This document shows, piece by piece, positions 18,149 to 30,366 of a DNA stretch of 64,000 nt. The first letter of the stretch is position 1. Every line of letters begins with the position of its first letter. The notes below the pieces were generated by a model that worked only from the letters and a program-made list of their open reading frames with translations, made no database searches and was not told the DNA's origin. The stretch covers positions 806,001 to 870,000 of the forward strand of contig JAIVJV010000009.1 in the NCBI GenBank assembly GCA_020199835.1. Reading direction: 5' to 3'. The translations under genes and the position numbers were made by a program. The DNA comes from Acidobacteriota bacterium (lineage in GTDB: Bacteria > Acidobacteriota > Blastocatellia > Pyrinomonadales > Pyrinomonadaceae).

Positions 18149-18946
18149 ATGTCGTTAATCAACGTCGGTGATATTCAGTTGGCGTACGCGGACACGGGCG
18201 TGGGTCTGCCTGTCGTGCTGTTGCATGGTTATCCTTTCAATCGTTCGATGTGGAACGAACAAGTCAGCGCGTTGAGCAACAGTTTTCGCGTCATCACGCC
18301 TGACCTGCGCGGCCTCGGCGAAAGTGAAGCGGCATCGGGTCCGGCCACGATGAACCGCATGGCCCAGGACGTGGCGATGCTGTTGGACCACCTCGAAATC
18401 CCGCGCGCGGTGATCGGCGGGTTATCGATGGGCGGTTACGTCGCGATCGCGTTTTACAAACTGTTCCCCTCGCGTGTTCGCGCTCTTGTTCTCGCCGACA
18501 CGCGCGCGCAGGCGGACACGGAAGAAGGAAAACAGACGCGCCATCAACAAGCGGAAAAAGCGCTCGCCGAAGGGATGGCCGGCATCGCGGACGGGATGTT
18601 AGCGAAGTTGTTGACGCCGGATACCGTCAGCAAACGGCCGGAGCTGGTGCGGCGCGTGCGCGACATGATGCTGAAGACGAAACCCGAAGGTGCGGCGGGT
18701 GCGCTGTTGGGAATGGCGGAACGCGACAATAACACTCCGCTGCTTTCGCAGATCTCTTGTCCGACGTTGATTCTCGTCGGTCACGACGATTCGATCACGC
18801 CCGTCCAGGACAGTGAAAAGATGCATCGCGAGATTGCCGGGTCGCGTTTGGTGGTGCTCGAAAACGCGGCGCACGTTTCCAATCTCGAGCGCACGGAGCA
18901 ATTCAACGAGGAGTTGTTGCGGTTTCTGAACGATTCAGCCAGCTAG
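18149..18946 (+). CDS. Alpha/beta-fold hydrolase
   Basis: 265 residues. The oxyanion HGYPFN is near residue 25, the nucleophile elbow GLSMG is at about 91-95 (Ser93), the acid is in GHDDSITP (about 212) and the catalytic His is in ENAAHVSNLERTE (about 240). The fold and length match the esterase/haloperoxidase-like branch; the substrate is unknown. The gene starts three bases after the hybrid kinase and its stop abuts the next ATG directly. Confidence 0.9.
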   Translation: MSLINVGDIQLAYADTGVGLPVVLLHGYPFNRSMWNEQVSALSNSFRVITPDLRGLGESEAASGPATMNRMAQDVAMLLDHLEIPRAVIGGLSMGGYVAIAFYKLFPSRVRALVLADTRAQADTEEGKQTRHQQAEKALAEGMAGIADGMLAKLLTPDTVSKRPELVRRVRDMMLKTKPEGAAGALLGMAERDNNTPLLSQISCPTLILVGHDDSITPVQDSEKMHREIAGSRLVVLENAAHVSNLERTEQFNEELLRFLNDSAS

Positions 18947-19375
18947 ATGCCGGGTCACAAAAAATTTACGATTGAAGAACGTGTGCGCTGGGGCGACGTC
19001 GACGCAGCGCGCATTATTTTTTACGGGGCTTACATCCACTTCTTTGAGTTTGCCGAGACCGAGTTGTTTCGCGAAGCCGGGCTGGCTTACGGAACGATGT
19101 TTGATGAGTTGAAGATCTGGTTGCCACGTGTGCACCTGGAGTGTGACTTTCGCCGCGCAGCGCGACTGGACGATCTGTTGGAAGTTAGCGTTTATGTGGG
19201 CAGGTTCGGCACGAAGTCGATGAAGCTCAATTTTGAAGTGCGGCGAAAGCATGAAGACGACTTGATTGCGACGGCGCATTTCGTGCTCGCGGCTGTCGAT
19301 CAAGACACGTTTGAAACAGTTCCGATTCCGGCCGAAATGCGCGAGCGATTGGCCGCTTACGACGCAAGCGAATAA
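18947..19375 (+). CDS. Acyl-CoA thioesterase, 4HBT/YbgC-like hotdog fold
   Basis: 142 residues. The N-terminal RVRWGDVDAARIIFYGAYIHFFE carries the catalytic Asp and the hotdog helix of 4-hydroxybenzoyl-CoA thioesterase-type enzymes; the usual Asp-x-x-Gly-x-Val-x-Tyr pattern reads DVDAARIIFY here, so the Gly is replaced by Ala. Strand pattern and length fit the family. It is packed without spacing between the hydrolase and pdxH. Confidence 0.87.
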   Translation: MPGHKKFTIEERVRWGDVDAARIIFYGAYIHFFEFAETELFREAGLAYGTMFDELKIWLPRVHLECDFRRAARLDDLLEVSVYVGRFGTKSMKLNFEVRRKHEDDLIATAHFVLAAVDQDTFETVPIPAEMRERLAAYDASE

Positions 19376-19980
19376 TGGAAGTCCTGGACGAGAAGCGGAT
19401 CGAGCGCGATCCGATCAAGCATTTCAAGATTTGGTTCGACGAGGCAATCGCCGCGAATCTTCCGATGCCTGACGCGATGAGTCTCGCGACGGTTACACCT
19501 GACGGCCGCCCTACTGCCCGCATGGTGTTGCTCAAGCAGGTTGACGCTGACGGGTTTGTCTTCTTCACTAACTATCAGAGTTCAAAAGCGAAGCAGCTCG
19601 AGATCAATCCATACGCCGCGCTTGTTTTTTACTGGGCGCAACTCGATCGCCAGGTGCGTGTTGAAGGAAAAGTCACGAAGACGGCAGCGGAAGAGTCTGC
19701 GGCGTACTTCAAGACGCGTCCGCGCGAGAGCCAGATTGGAGCGTGGGCGTCGCCGCAGAGTGAAGTGATTTCCGCGCGAGAAGTGCTGGAGCAACGAGCG
19801 CACGAGTTGGCGCAACAGTACTGCGACCGCGAGATCGATTGTCCCGCAAACTGGGGCGGCTTTCGTTTGACGCCGGACCGGATTGAGTTTTGGAAGAGTC
19901 GTATCGGGCGTTTACACGACCGCATTTTGTACGAGCTTCAGCCTGACGGCACGTGGACCATTAAGCGTCTCGCTCCGTGA
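19375..19980 (+). CDS. pdxH: Pyridoxamine 5'-phosphate oxidase
   Basis: 201 residues. FMN-dependent oxidase making pyridoxal 5'-phosphate from PNP or PMP. Diagnostic segments: MSLATVTPDGRPTARMVLLKQ (FMN binding, cut here at 20), FFTNYQSSKAKQLE, and the C-terminal signature FWKSRIGRLHDRILY that binds substrate. The ATG overlaps the thioesterase stop by one base. It is the last gene of the plus-strand run that began at purS. Confidence 0.96.
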   Translation: MEVLDEKRIERDPIKHFKIWFDEAIAANLPMPDAMSLATVTPDGRPTARMVLLKQVDADGFVFFTNYQSSKAKQLEINPYAALVFYWAQLDRQVRVEGKVTKTAAEESAAYFKTRPRESQIGAWASPQSEVISAREVLEQRAHELAQQYCDREIDCPANWGGFRLTPDRIEFWKSRIGRLHDRILYELQPDGTWTIKRLAP

Positions 19981-19995
19981 TAACTAACGATCCGG

Positions 19996-20229
19996 TTAGC
20001 CCATCATCTGCATGACGAGGGCCACCTTCGATTCCCACATCTCGCTTACCGGAACAATAGACCGGTGACTGTTCTCAACGGAACCTTGCAGGTAAAGCAA
20101 GGCATTTTCGCGTTCAGGGCCGGGCGGCAGCAGTTCGCAGGGAACCTCTGCGTCGTTGACGAGCCGTTTGAGTAGTTTGATTCCGGATTCTTGCGTGTCG
20201 ATAAGCTCCTTGAGCTTGCGTTTACTCAT
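19996..20229 (-). CDS. Small hypothetical protein, 77 residues
   Basis: Not recognised. The ATG at 20229 is preceded by GGAGG at a good distance; the longer frame from 20256 would start at a codon without such a site. The product is helical and soluble, starting with a basic segment (SKRKLKELIDTQESGIKLLKRL) and containing one Cys. It follows the flavoprotein fusion gene by 33 bases on the same strand, so they are probably cotranscribed. Confidence 0.6.
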   Translation of the reverse strand: MSKRKLKELIDTQESGIKLLKRLVNDAEVPCELLPPGPERENALLYLQGSVENSHRSIVPVSEMWESKVALVMQMMG

Positions 20230-20262
20230 AGTGAGGACCTCCTGGTCCAACTGCACTATCGA

Positions 20263-22140
20263 TCAAAACAAGGTGAAGAAGCGCAGGCCGATAATCTTCA
20301 TTTCTGAACCTTCACGAATAACTGAGTAAGCCCGCTCGATCTCGTAATACCGTTCATTTTGGCCGAGCACTTTGCCTTTGCTGTAAGACGTGAGTGGTTT
20401 AACAACGTAGTTCGCCGGCGGTATGACAGGTTTGGCTAAGACAAGCTTAAAGAGCCTCAGACGCCGGGCAGCAGCTGGTTCGCGATTCAGGTACATTCGC
20501 AACTCCACGACGTCTTCCTTGAGCGTTTCTGCAAACAGACGAAAGTCCTCCGGCGTGTTGGGTAGCCCTCGACTATGGATCTCTTTGATTCGCTCTGGTA
20601 GAGAAGCTTCGCTCTTGTCGGGATCTATCAGCAGCAGGGTGTAGAAGAGGAGCTGCATCTGATTCTTGTAAGCGGTGATCAGCGTTGCGTCATCGACCTT
20701 TGTAAAATCTACATCGCCAAACTCTCCTTCAGCGATCGCGATCGCTCGCCGGCGTGCAGGATCTTTCGGGAATGTCGCTTCGTATGCGCGATCGAATTCA
20801 AGATCCGCGGCGAGCAACTCTTGAAACCGATGGACAACACGATAAGCTGCGAGCACTTCCGGCGGCTGCTTTACCTTTTGCGCTAACGCCTGCGACTGAG
20901 CGGCCAAAAGCAGAGCGACAACAATAAACAGAATTGGGCGCAGCGCGCTCTTGACGAGTTTCTTCTTCAAGTCGGTGTAGCCCTGCTCGCCGGCGACGAG
21001 ACTGCCCAACACGCGCTTAACGCCACGATGTCCTTTGGCAAACTCGATCATGCGCTCGGTAAATGGCGCGCCCCAGAAGTTTCCGTAGAAGCGGCGCCGC
21101 ATCTGAGCGGCGCGACGGAGTTCGGCGCCGAAGTCGCGGCGCCAAGAGGTTTCGAACGACGCCGGATCTTTGCGCAGATAAGCTTCGGTGTAAAGCTCTG
21201 CGGAACGTAACGCATAATAGATACCTTCGCCCGTCACCGGATCGGCGAAGCCGGCAGCGTCGCCGAGCAACGCCCAATTGTCACCGCTCACGGTCCGGTG
21301 GTCCCATGTCGTCGCGGCGAGTCCCGGGATGCGTGCAGCGTAACGATCGGCGGTGTCGCGCAACTGTTCGCGAATCGCAGACGTCGCCGGCGTGTCTTCG
21401 TCTTTCCAAAACGTGGCATTCGCTCTGGGCGCGCCGGCGCATTGGTGGTAGTAACCGATCATGAACCGCCACAAAAGATCGTCGAGCGGTTGATGTTCGA
21501 ACGCATCCTGGGTGGTGGCAATGCCGAACGAGAGGTGATCCGGACGCGGAAAAGCCCACGCGTAACCGACCCAGCGCGGCAGAAACGCAACCACGGTGGG
21601 CGCGATCCCCTTCGCCGGCAAAGGTGCGCGATAGCCAAACGCCACCTCCATATCGGACGGCGCTAGCGGACCGGCAAGCATCTTTGCGATCCCACTGTTC
21701 GCGCCGTCGGCGCCGACGAGTACGGCGCCCGACCACTCGCCTGTTTCGTTACTGATGCGCCAACCGTTATCGATCTTTGTAATCTTCCTGGACGAGATCT
21801 TTTCCGACAACACTTGCGCGCCTGCGTCGCGCGCTCGATCGCGCAGGTACCCGTCAAAGACGACGCGCGAATAAACCGCGAAGGGTTCGTCGAGTTTCAG
21901 GTGAAGTCGTTTGCCGGAAGGCGAGTATAAGTCGAGCTCGTGAATCGTCCGGCCGACAGCGTTCAGCAACTCCGGCCAGGCCTTCAACGCCTTTGCCGTT
22001 ACGCCGCCGCCACACGCCTTCGGTTCGCCCGCGGGCCGGCCGTCAAAGAGCGCCACTTTCGCTCCGGATCTCGCAAGCAACTCCGCCGCAAACGAACCCG
22101 CCGGTCCCGCCCCGACAATCAGCACATCGAATTGAGCCAT
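20263..22140 (-). CDS. Geranylgeranyl-reductase-family flavoprotein fused to an apparently exported domain
   Basis: 625 residues from the ATG at 22140. Residues 1-about 400 are a complete GGR-family FAD monooxygenase-like domain: VLIVGAGPAGSFAAE dinucleotide fold, CGGGVTAKAL cofactor motif, and GDAAGFADPVTGEGI second FAD motif. The domain ends in GEQGYTDLKKKLVKSA. It is followed in frame by a basic-hydrophobic-AXA stretch (about 391-422; PILFIVVALLLAAQSQALAQ) that reads exactly like a signal peptide, then about 200 residues of helical sequence I do not recognise. Either the protein is membrane-anchored with a periplasmic tail, or a TTG at 20970 starts a separate secreted protein of 235 residues. 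No stop or frameshift separates the parts. Confidence 0.8.
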   Translation of the reverse strand: MAQFDVLIVGAGPAGSFAAELLARSGAKVALFDGRPAGEPKACGGGVTAKALKAWPELLNAVGRTIHELDLYSPSGKRLHLKLDEPFAVYSRVVFDGYLRDRARDAGAQVLSEKISSRKITKIDNGWRISNETGEWSGAVLVGADGANSGIAKMLAGPLAPSDMEVAFGYRAPLPAKGIAPTVVAFLPRWVGYAWAFPRPDHLSFGIATTQDAFEHQPLDDLLWRFMIGYYHQCAGAPRANATFWKDEDTPATSAIREQLRDTADRYAARIPGLAATTWDHRTVSGDNWALLGDAAGFADPVTGEGIYYALRSAELYTEAYLRKDPASFETSWRRDFGAELRRAAQMRRRFYGNFWGAPFTERMIEFAKGHRGVKRVLGSLVAGEQGYTDLKKKLVKSALRPILFIVVALLLAAQSQALAQKVKQPPEVLAAYRVVHRFQELLAADLEFDRAYEATFPKDPARRRAIAIAEGEFGDVDFTKVDDATLITAYKNQMQLLFYTLLLIDPDKSEASLPERIKEIHSRGLPNTPEDFRLFAETLKEDVVELRMYLNREPAAARRLRLFKLVLAKPVIPPANYVVKPLTSYSKGKVLGQNERYYEIERAYSVIREGSEMKIIGLRFFTLF

Positions 22141-22146
22141 AGACAA

Positions 22147-22175
22147 TTGTGGCCCTCGCCAGTCGGAGCTAGAAT
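22147..22175 (+). promoter_or_regulatory. Probable promoter for the LigB-AMMECR1 fusion gene
   Basis: TTGTGG (22147-22152), a 17-bp spacer and TAGAAT (22170-22175, five of six bases). It lies 36 bases upstream of the ATG at 22211 in the 70-bp divergent gap. Confidence 0.5.
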
Positions 22176-22210
22176 AAAGCCGTTCCCTCCAAACGCGAAA
22201 GCGCGGCACT

Positions 22211-26016
<3,806 letters not shown>

Positions 26017-26042
26017 CTATACTACCCAGCGCTGTTAGCTCA

Positions 26043-27182
26043 CTATGCAAAAATGGATTTCGCCGAAACGTCAGTTACGCGCTGACTGCTTCGGACCTGG
26101 CCATCTTCGATTTCATATACATTCGCCCTTGAAAAGAAACCTTCAACATGACTTCGCTTTGAGGTTGTAATGAAGGTCTGGGTGCGATTTTCCAGGTATT
26201 CCAGAAGGTGGCTAATCCTCCCCTCGTCCAGCTCCGCGTCTACGTCATCAATGATGAAAACCGGCTGGTCACCAGCGCTGGAATTATACAACGAAATCGC
26301 CGCTAAGTCTAATAGTAACAATGCGCTACGTTGCTGTCCGGAGCTGCCATAAACGCGGATTTCACGACCGTCGAGTTGAATCTCCCAATCGTCGCGATGT
26401 GGGCCGATAAGGGCGTGTCCAGCAGCTACTTCCGCCGGCAATCGAAGTTTGATCCGCGAGCGTAGCAACGACTCGTAATCGCCCAAATCTCCTTTGCCTT
26501 CAAGCGCCGAAACGTAACGCGTATGAATGTCGCGACGATCGAATAGTTGACGTTCAAGGACTGCGTTTAGACCAGCTACATACTGCTCGCGCTCGCGATG
26601 AATCTGCGTCGCTAAACCGACGAGTTGTTCGTTCCAGGGCGAGACCAGGTCTTCAGTTCTCTCGAGACTGAACTCTCCTTCGTTTGCGAGTTGCAACAGG
26701 CGATTCTTCTGTTTGATGACCTTGGCGTAGTCGGCGATCGTTTTTAAATACGCAGGTCTGATTGACGAGATCCCACGGTCCAGAAATCTTCGTCTCGCCT
26801 CAGGAACGCCGCGCACGACTTCCAGATCCGCAGCAATGAATGAGAATACTTGAAGCTGCGTGAGATAACGCGTGAGCGGTTCTCGTTTCAAGTTAACGAA
26901 GATCGTTTTGGAGTTGTCCTGAAGTGAAACCTGTAGATCTCTTTCGAGATCTACGCCGCTCGTAACTCGACCGCGAATTATCGCAAGGTGTTCGCCAAAA
27001 CGAATAGCTTCCTGAAGACGTTGGGTACGAAAGGATTTCGTGCGTGCGAGGACGTGAATCGCTTCCAGCCAGTTTGTTTTTCCCTGGCCGTTGTCACCGT
27101 AGATTATATTGAGCCGCGGCCCCCACTCAATCTTGCCGATGAGATTTCTGAAGTTAGTCGCCTCAATTGCCGCGAGCAGCAT
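26043..27182 (-). CDS. recF: DNA replication and repair protein RecF
   Basis: 379 residues. SMC-like ATPase with Walker A GDNGQGKTN (about 29-37), a signature-region GSSGQQRSALLL and the Walker B/D-loop IIDDVDAELDEGR (about 318). It loads RecA at gaps together with RecO and RecR. It starts 14 bases after dnaN and is followed by gyrB, the ancestral order. Confidence 0.97.
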   Translation of the reverse strand: MLLAAIEATNFRNLIGKIEWGPRLNIIYGDNGQGKTNWLEAIHVLARTKSFRTQRLQEAIRFGEHLAIIRGRVTSGVDLERDLQVSLQDNSKTIFVNLKREPLTRYLTQLQVFSFIAADLEVVRGVPEARRRFLDRGISSIRPAYLKTIADYAKVIKQKNRLLQLANEGEFSLERTEDLVSPWNEQLVGLATQIHREREQYVAGLNAVLERQLFDRRDIHTRYVSALEGKGDLGDYESLLRSRIKLRLPAEVAAGHALIGPHRDDWEIQLDGREIRVYGSSGQQRSALLLLDLAAISLYNSSAGDQPVFIIDDVDAELDEGRISHLLEYLENRTQTFITTSKRSHVEGFFSRANVYEIEDGQVRSSQRVTDVSAKSIFA

Positions 27183-27196
27183 TGAGCGATATTAAC

Positions 27197-28318
27197 TCAG
27201 ATACGCATTGGCATCACTACATACTTGTACTCGAAATCGCCGTTTTCGGATGGATGTAGTTGCGCTTGAGAGTTGGAGTCTTTGAACTCGAACGCGATCT
27301 TCGCATCGCCGACGACGTTGAGAAACTCCTGAAGATATTGCGCGTTGAAGCCGATGTCCGTTACGTCGCCGTTGTAGTCCGTTTGCAGGGTTTCGTTTGC
27401 TTCGCCTTCTTCGGCGTTCTGTGAGCTGATCACGAGTTGATTCGGCTCGAGATGAAAGCGAATCGCGTGTGATCTTTCATCAGCCATGAGGGCTACACGT
27501 CGAATCGCGTGGTTCAGCAGACTACTATTGAACTCCACCGACTTATCGTTGTTCTTCGGCATGACCATTTCGTAATTCGGAAACTGGCCGTAGAGCATGC
27601 GAGAGATGAGAAGTCGTGGTCCAACCTGGAAGTAGATGTGATTCTCATCCATTCCGAGACTAATGTCTTCGTCGAAACCGGCTGTTAGTTTGGTCAATTC
27701 AGCGAGCGTCTTGCGTGGAATAAGCGTGTCGATCTTCTCGTTCAATCCGTTGTGGGCAATATTCTTTCTCTCAACGTAAGCGAGTCGATGCCCGTCAGTG
27801 GTAACCATCTTGGCGCCTGTTTCGTCCATGACAAACTTGGCGCCGGAAAGCGTGTAACGCGATTCTTCCTGCGTGATTGCGAAGATCGTGCGATCGATGA
27901 AGGTCTTGATTACGCCGGCGGCGAGTTTCGTGGGGGCTGATTTGAACGACGGCACTTCCGGAAACGCATCGCGGGCCACACCAACCATCTTGAATCGCGC
28001 ACGATCGCATTTGACCGTCACCCACTCGTTATCTTCTTTCTTGAAACTGACTGGCGCGTCGGGAAGCAAACGAGCAATCTCAAAAAGTTTCCTGGCTTGC
28101 ACGCATATCGCACCCGGAGTTGTGATCTCTTCAGCGTCCATGTCGCAACGTATCGTCACGTCGAGGTCGGTGCCCGTGATTCGAATCGTGCTTTCACCAA
28201 CGGACTCGATGAGTATGTTTGAAAGCACCGGAATAGTATTTTTCTTCTCGACTACGCCTTGAACGAATCCGAGTTCTTTTTGCAGGTTCTGTTTGCTTAC
28301 GACGAATTGCATTTCCAT
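27197..28318 (-). CDS. dnaN: DNA polymerase III subunit beta (sliding clamp)
   Basis: 373 residues with three clamp domains of about 120 residues each; MQFVVSKQNLQKEL at the start and the C-terminal YKYVVMPMRI peptide, which forms part of the client-binding pocket, are diagnostic. It forms the ring that tethers Pol III. The 268-bp gap before it, between dnaA and dnaN, contains the probable origin of replication. Confidence 0.97.
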   Translation of the reverse strand: MEMQFVVSKQNLQKELGFVQGVVEKKNTIPVLSNILIESVGESTIRITGTDLDVTIRCDMDAEEITTPGAICVQARKLFEIARLLPDAPVSFKKEDNEWVTVKCDRARFKMVGVARDAFPEVPSFKSAPTKLAAGVIKTFIDRTIFAITQEESRYTLSGAKFVMDETGAKMVTTDGHRLAYVERKNIAHNGLNEKIDTLIPRKTLAELTKLTAGFDEDISLGMDENHIYFQVGPRLLISRMLYGQFPNYEMVMPKNNDKSVEFNSSLLNHAIRRVALMADERSHAIRFHLEPNQLVISSQNAEEGEANETLQTDYNGDVTDIGFNAQYLQEFLNVVGDAKIAFEFKDSNSQAQLHPSENGDFEYKYVVMPMRI

Positions 28319-28586
28319 CTACTCCTTCACGCTAATCCACAAACGCAGCTCGCGATTCTGAAGCTACGATCTAAAAACTTAATATAAAGATCTAGTAGCA
28401 GTAGTAGGCGCCTGTGAATCTGTGGATAAACAGCTAACCCCTTTACGACTGCCTTGTTAGCACCGATCAAGCGCTGTGGAAACTGTTGCAAGTTTCGGCT
28501 TGAGTTTCGGAAAAAACTGCGGTGCTGAAACATTAACACATTTTCCACAAACATTCGCGGTGGGTAATCTGTGGAAATGTGGAAAG
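28319..28586. other. Probable oriC (dnaA-dnaN intergenic region)
   Basis: Read left to right on the plus strand: an AT-rich stretch (28371-28392), five triplets TAG TAG CAG TAG TAG (28393-28407), a GC cluster GCGCC (28408-28412), a degenerate DnaA box TGTGAATCT (28413-28421) and a perfect DnaA box TGTGGATAA (28421-28429). This is the order and polarity of the basal unwinding system described in Bacillus subtilis. More box-like sites: TAATCCACA (28333-28341), TTTTCCACA (28541-28549), TGTGGAAAT (28570-28578) and TGTGGAAAG (28578-28586). Location between dnaA and dnaN is also typical. No origin activity can be shown from sequence alone. Confidence 0.8.
28421..28429. promoter_or_regulatory. Perfect DnaA box
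   Basis: TGTGGATAA, the exact reverse complement of the consensus TTATCCACA, placed directly beside the GC cluster and the DnaA-trio-like triplets of the probable oriC. It is the only exact consensus box I found in the window's intergenic regions. Confidence 0.85.
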
Positions 28587-29999
28587 CTATTTCCGTAACG
28601 ACTCCGAAAGCTCACTAATCAGCCGCTGCAGAGTCTCATCAGTCACAACGAGCGTCTCAATCTTTTCCACCGAGTGCATGACAGTCGTGTGATGTTTTCC
28701 ACCGAAGGCTCGTCCGATCTCCGGATAACTGTGTTTCGTTAAATGCTTGCAGAGATACATCGCCACCTGCCGCGGGTGCGAGATGTTTCGCGCGTTGTTT
28801 TTAGAAACCAACTCTTCGCTCGTCAACTTGTACGTCTGCGCTACGAGCTTTTGAATCTGTTGAATAGTGATAACTCCGGCTTCTTCTTCCTTGGCAAAGT
28901 TACGAATCGCATCCTGGGCCAAAGTCTTGGAGATCGGCTCACCGCGCAATGAAGAGATTGCGATCAAACGCACCAAAGATCCCTCGAGTTCGCGGACGTT
29001 GCTCTTGACGCGGCCGGCGATGAACATCGCGACGTCGTTGGGAATAGTCACGCCGATCAAGTCGCCCTTGCGTTTGAGAATCGCGATCTTTGTTTCGAGA
29101 TCGGGTGGCTCGATGTCAGCGATCAAACCCCATTCAAAACGCGAGTGAAGACGTTCCTCGAGCGTTGGGATTTCGCGCGGCGGACAATCGGAACTGATCA
29201 CGATCTGCTTTTGCTGATCGTAGAGCGCGTTGAAGGTGTGGAAAAACTCCTCCTGCGTGCGTTCCTTTCCCGCCATGAACTGCACGTCGTCAATCAACAA
29301 CACGTCAACCGAACGATACTTTTCGCGAAAGCTCTGCGTCTTGTCGTAGCGAATCGCGTTGATCAGATCATTCATGAATCGCTCTGACGAGATGTAACAA
29401 AGCTTGAGATGTTGATTGCGCGATTTGATCGCGTGACCACACGCGTGCATCAGGTGCGTCTTGCCGAGACCCACGCCGCCGTAAAGATATAGCGGGTTGT
29501 AAGTTCGTCCCGGCGCTTCCGCCACGGCAAGCGAAGCAGCGTGCGCAAACTGGTTACACGAACCGACAACGAAACTCTCGTAAGTGTATTTGGAACTCAG
29601 CGAAGGTTCGTTTATCGGGATTGCCGGAGCCCGGTTCGCCGTCGGGGCGATATCGGTGGGAGTGTCAGCCGGAACTTCAACGGCAGCGTCGAAAGTCAGT
29701 TTCTGATCTGGCGACTCAACAGCTGGAGCAGATTCGGGAACCTTACCGATCACCCAACCGACTGAATATCCGGTGAGTCGTTGCTCATTGAGCGACTCGT
29801 CGAGCGCCTGAGCGTAATTATTGACAACCCAATCTCTGACGATCTGATTAGGAACGCGTAAATGGATTACCTGCTGGGAACTGTCGAGACGTTCGAATTG
29901 AATCGGTCGAAACCAGGTTTCTAAAGCTTGTTGATTTAGTTTGCTCTCAAGGGAATGAAGAACGCGGCCCCAAACGTTGCTCTCGACAGAAGTGTTCAT
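28587..29999 (-). CDS. dnaA: Chromosomal replication initiator protein DnaA
   Basis: 470 residues from the ATG at 29999; the frame extends to a TTG at 30026, but the family N-terminus fits MNTSVESNVWGRVL. Domain I (1-about 85), a Pro/Ala/Thr-rich domain II linker (about 90-145), AAA+ domain III with Walker A GGVGLGKTH and Walker B LLIDDVQF, and DNA-binding domain IV with the DnaA signature NISHPRQVAMYLCKHLT and GGKHHTTVMHSVEKI. It binds the boxes in the flanking gaps, opens oriC and probably represses its own gene. Confidence 0.97.
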   Translation of the reverse strand: MNTSVESNVWGRVLHSLESKLNQQALETWFRPIQFERLDSSQQVIHLRVPNQIVRDWVVNNYAQALDESLNEQRLTGYSVGWVIGKVPESAPAVESPDQKLTFDAAVEVPADTPTDIAPTANRAPAIPINEPSLSSKYTYESFVVGSCNQFAHAASLAVAEAPGRTYNPLYLYGGVGLGKTHLMHACGHAIKSRNQHLKLCYISSERFMNDLINAIRYDKTQSFREKYRSVDVLLIDDVQFMAGKERTQEEFFHTFNALYDQQKQIVISSDCPPREIPTLEERLHSRFEWGLIADIEPPDLETKIAILKRKGDLIGVTIPNDVAMFIAGRVKSNVRELEGSLVRLIAISSLRGEPISKTLAQDAIRNFAKEEEAGVITIQQIQKLVAQTYKLTSEELVSKNNARNISHPRQVAMYLCKHLTKHSYPEIGRAFGGKHHTTVMHSVEKIETLVVTDETLQRLISELSESLRK

Positions 30000-30147
30000 T
30001 AGAAAAACGCGAAGGGAAGGTCTCAATTTGACTAAAGCCCCGCAATAGAACCGTACGCCGTTGCTGGCGAGGCTATCCGTAGAACCTTAACCTAAGCCTG
30101 CCCCAAACTTCCTTGCCCGCCAACCCCCAATAACTGCCGCCGCCGAC

Positions 30148-30180
30148 TTTTCCACAACGTTTTCCACAGCTAGTGGAAAA
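30148..30180. promoter_or_regulatory. DnaA-box-like pair and inverted repeat upstream of dnaA
   Basis: Two TTTTCCACA sites (30148-30156 and 30160-30168), each one base from the DnaA consensus, lie 12 bp apart on the same strand. The second also forms an inverted repeat with GTGGAAAA (30173-30180): arms of eight bases, loop of five. It is 150 bp upstream of the dnaA start, the usual place for DnaA autoregulation. Confidence 0.55.
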
Positions 30181-30300
30181 AGTCTGCCGCCGCCTAAAGT
30201 GATGCTTTAAAGTCCTTTGGTATCAACTGTTTACAGGATGGTCGTTTTCAAAACCTGCGGAGACTAACACAGAAGTTTCGGGAGGATCAAGGAGACCTCG

Positions 30301-30324
30301 ATGAATAAAACAAGCATCGTTTAA
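30301..30324 (+). CDS. Seven-codon mini-ORF with strong ribosome-binding site (possible leader peptide)
   Basis: ATG at 30301, preceded by AAGGAG at 30289-30294 and by GGAGG at 30281-30285, encodes MNKTSIV and stops at TAA (30322-30324). It sits at the front of the potentially structured region 30367-30499 and 300 bp before rpmH. A site this strong before so short a frame suggests a leader peptide or chance; nothing else is known. Confidence 0.3.
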   Translation: MNKTSIV

Positions 30325-30366
30325 CAGACTAAACATAAGAGGCGCAGGTATGGTTCTTGGTACGGA

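Noticed and set aside
19982..19998. CTAAC/GTTAG inverted repeat between pdxH and the minus-strand gene as a terminator
   Set aside because: Only five base pairs and no T-run on either strand.
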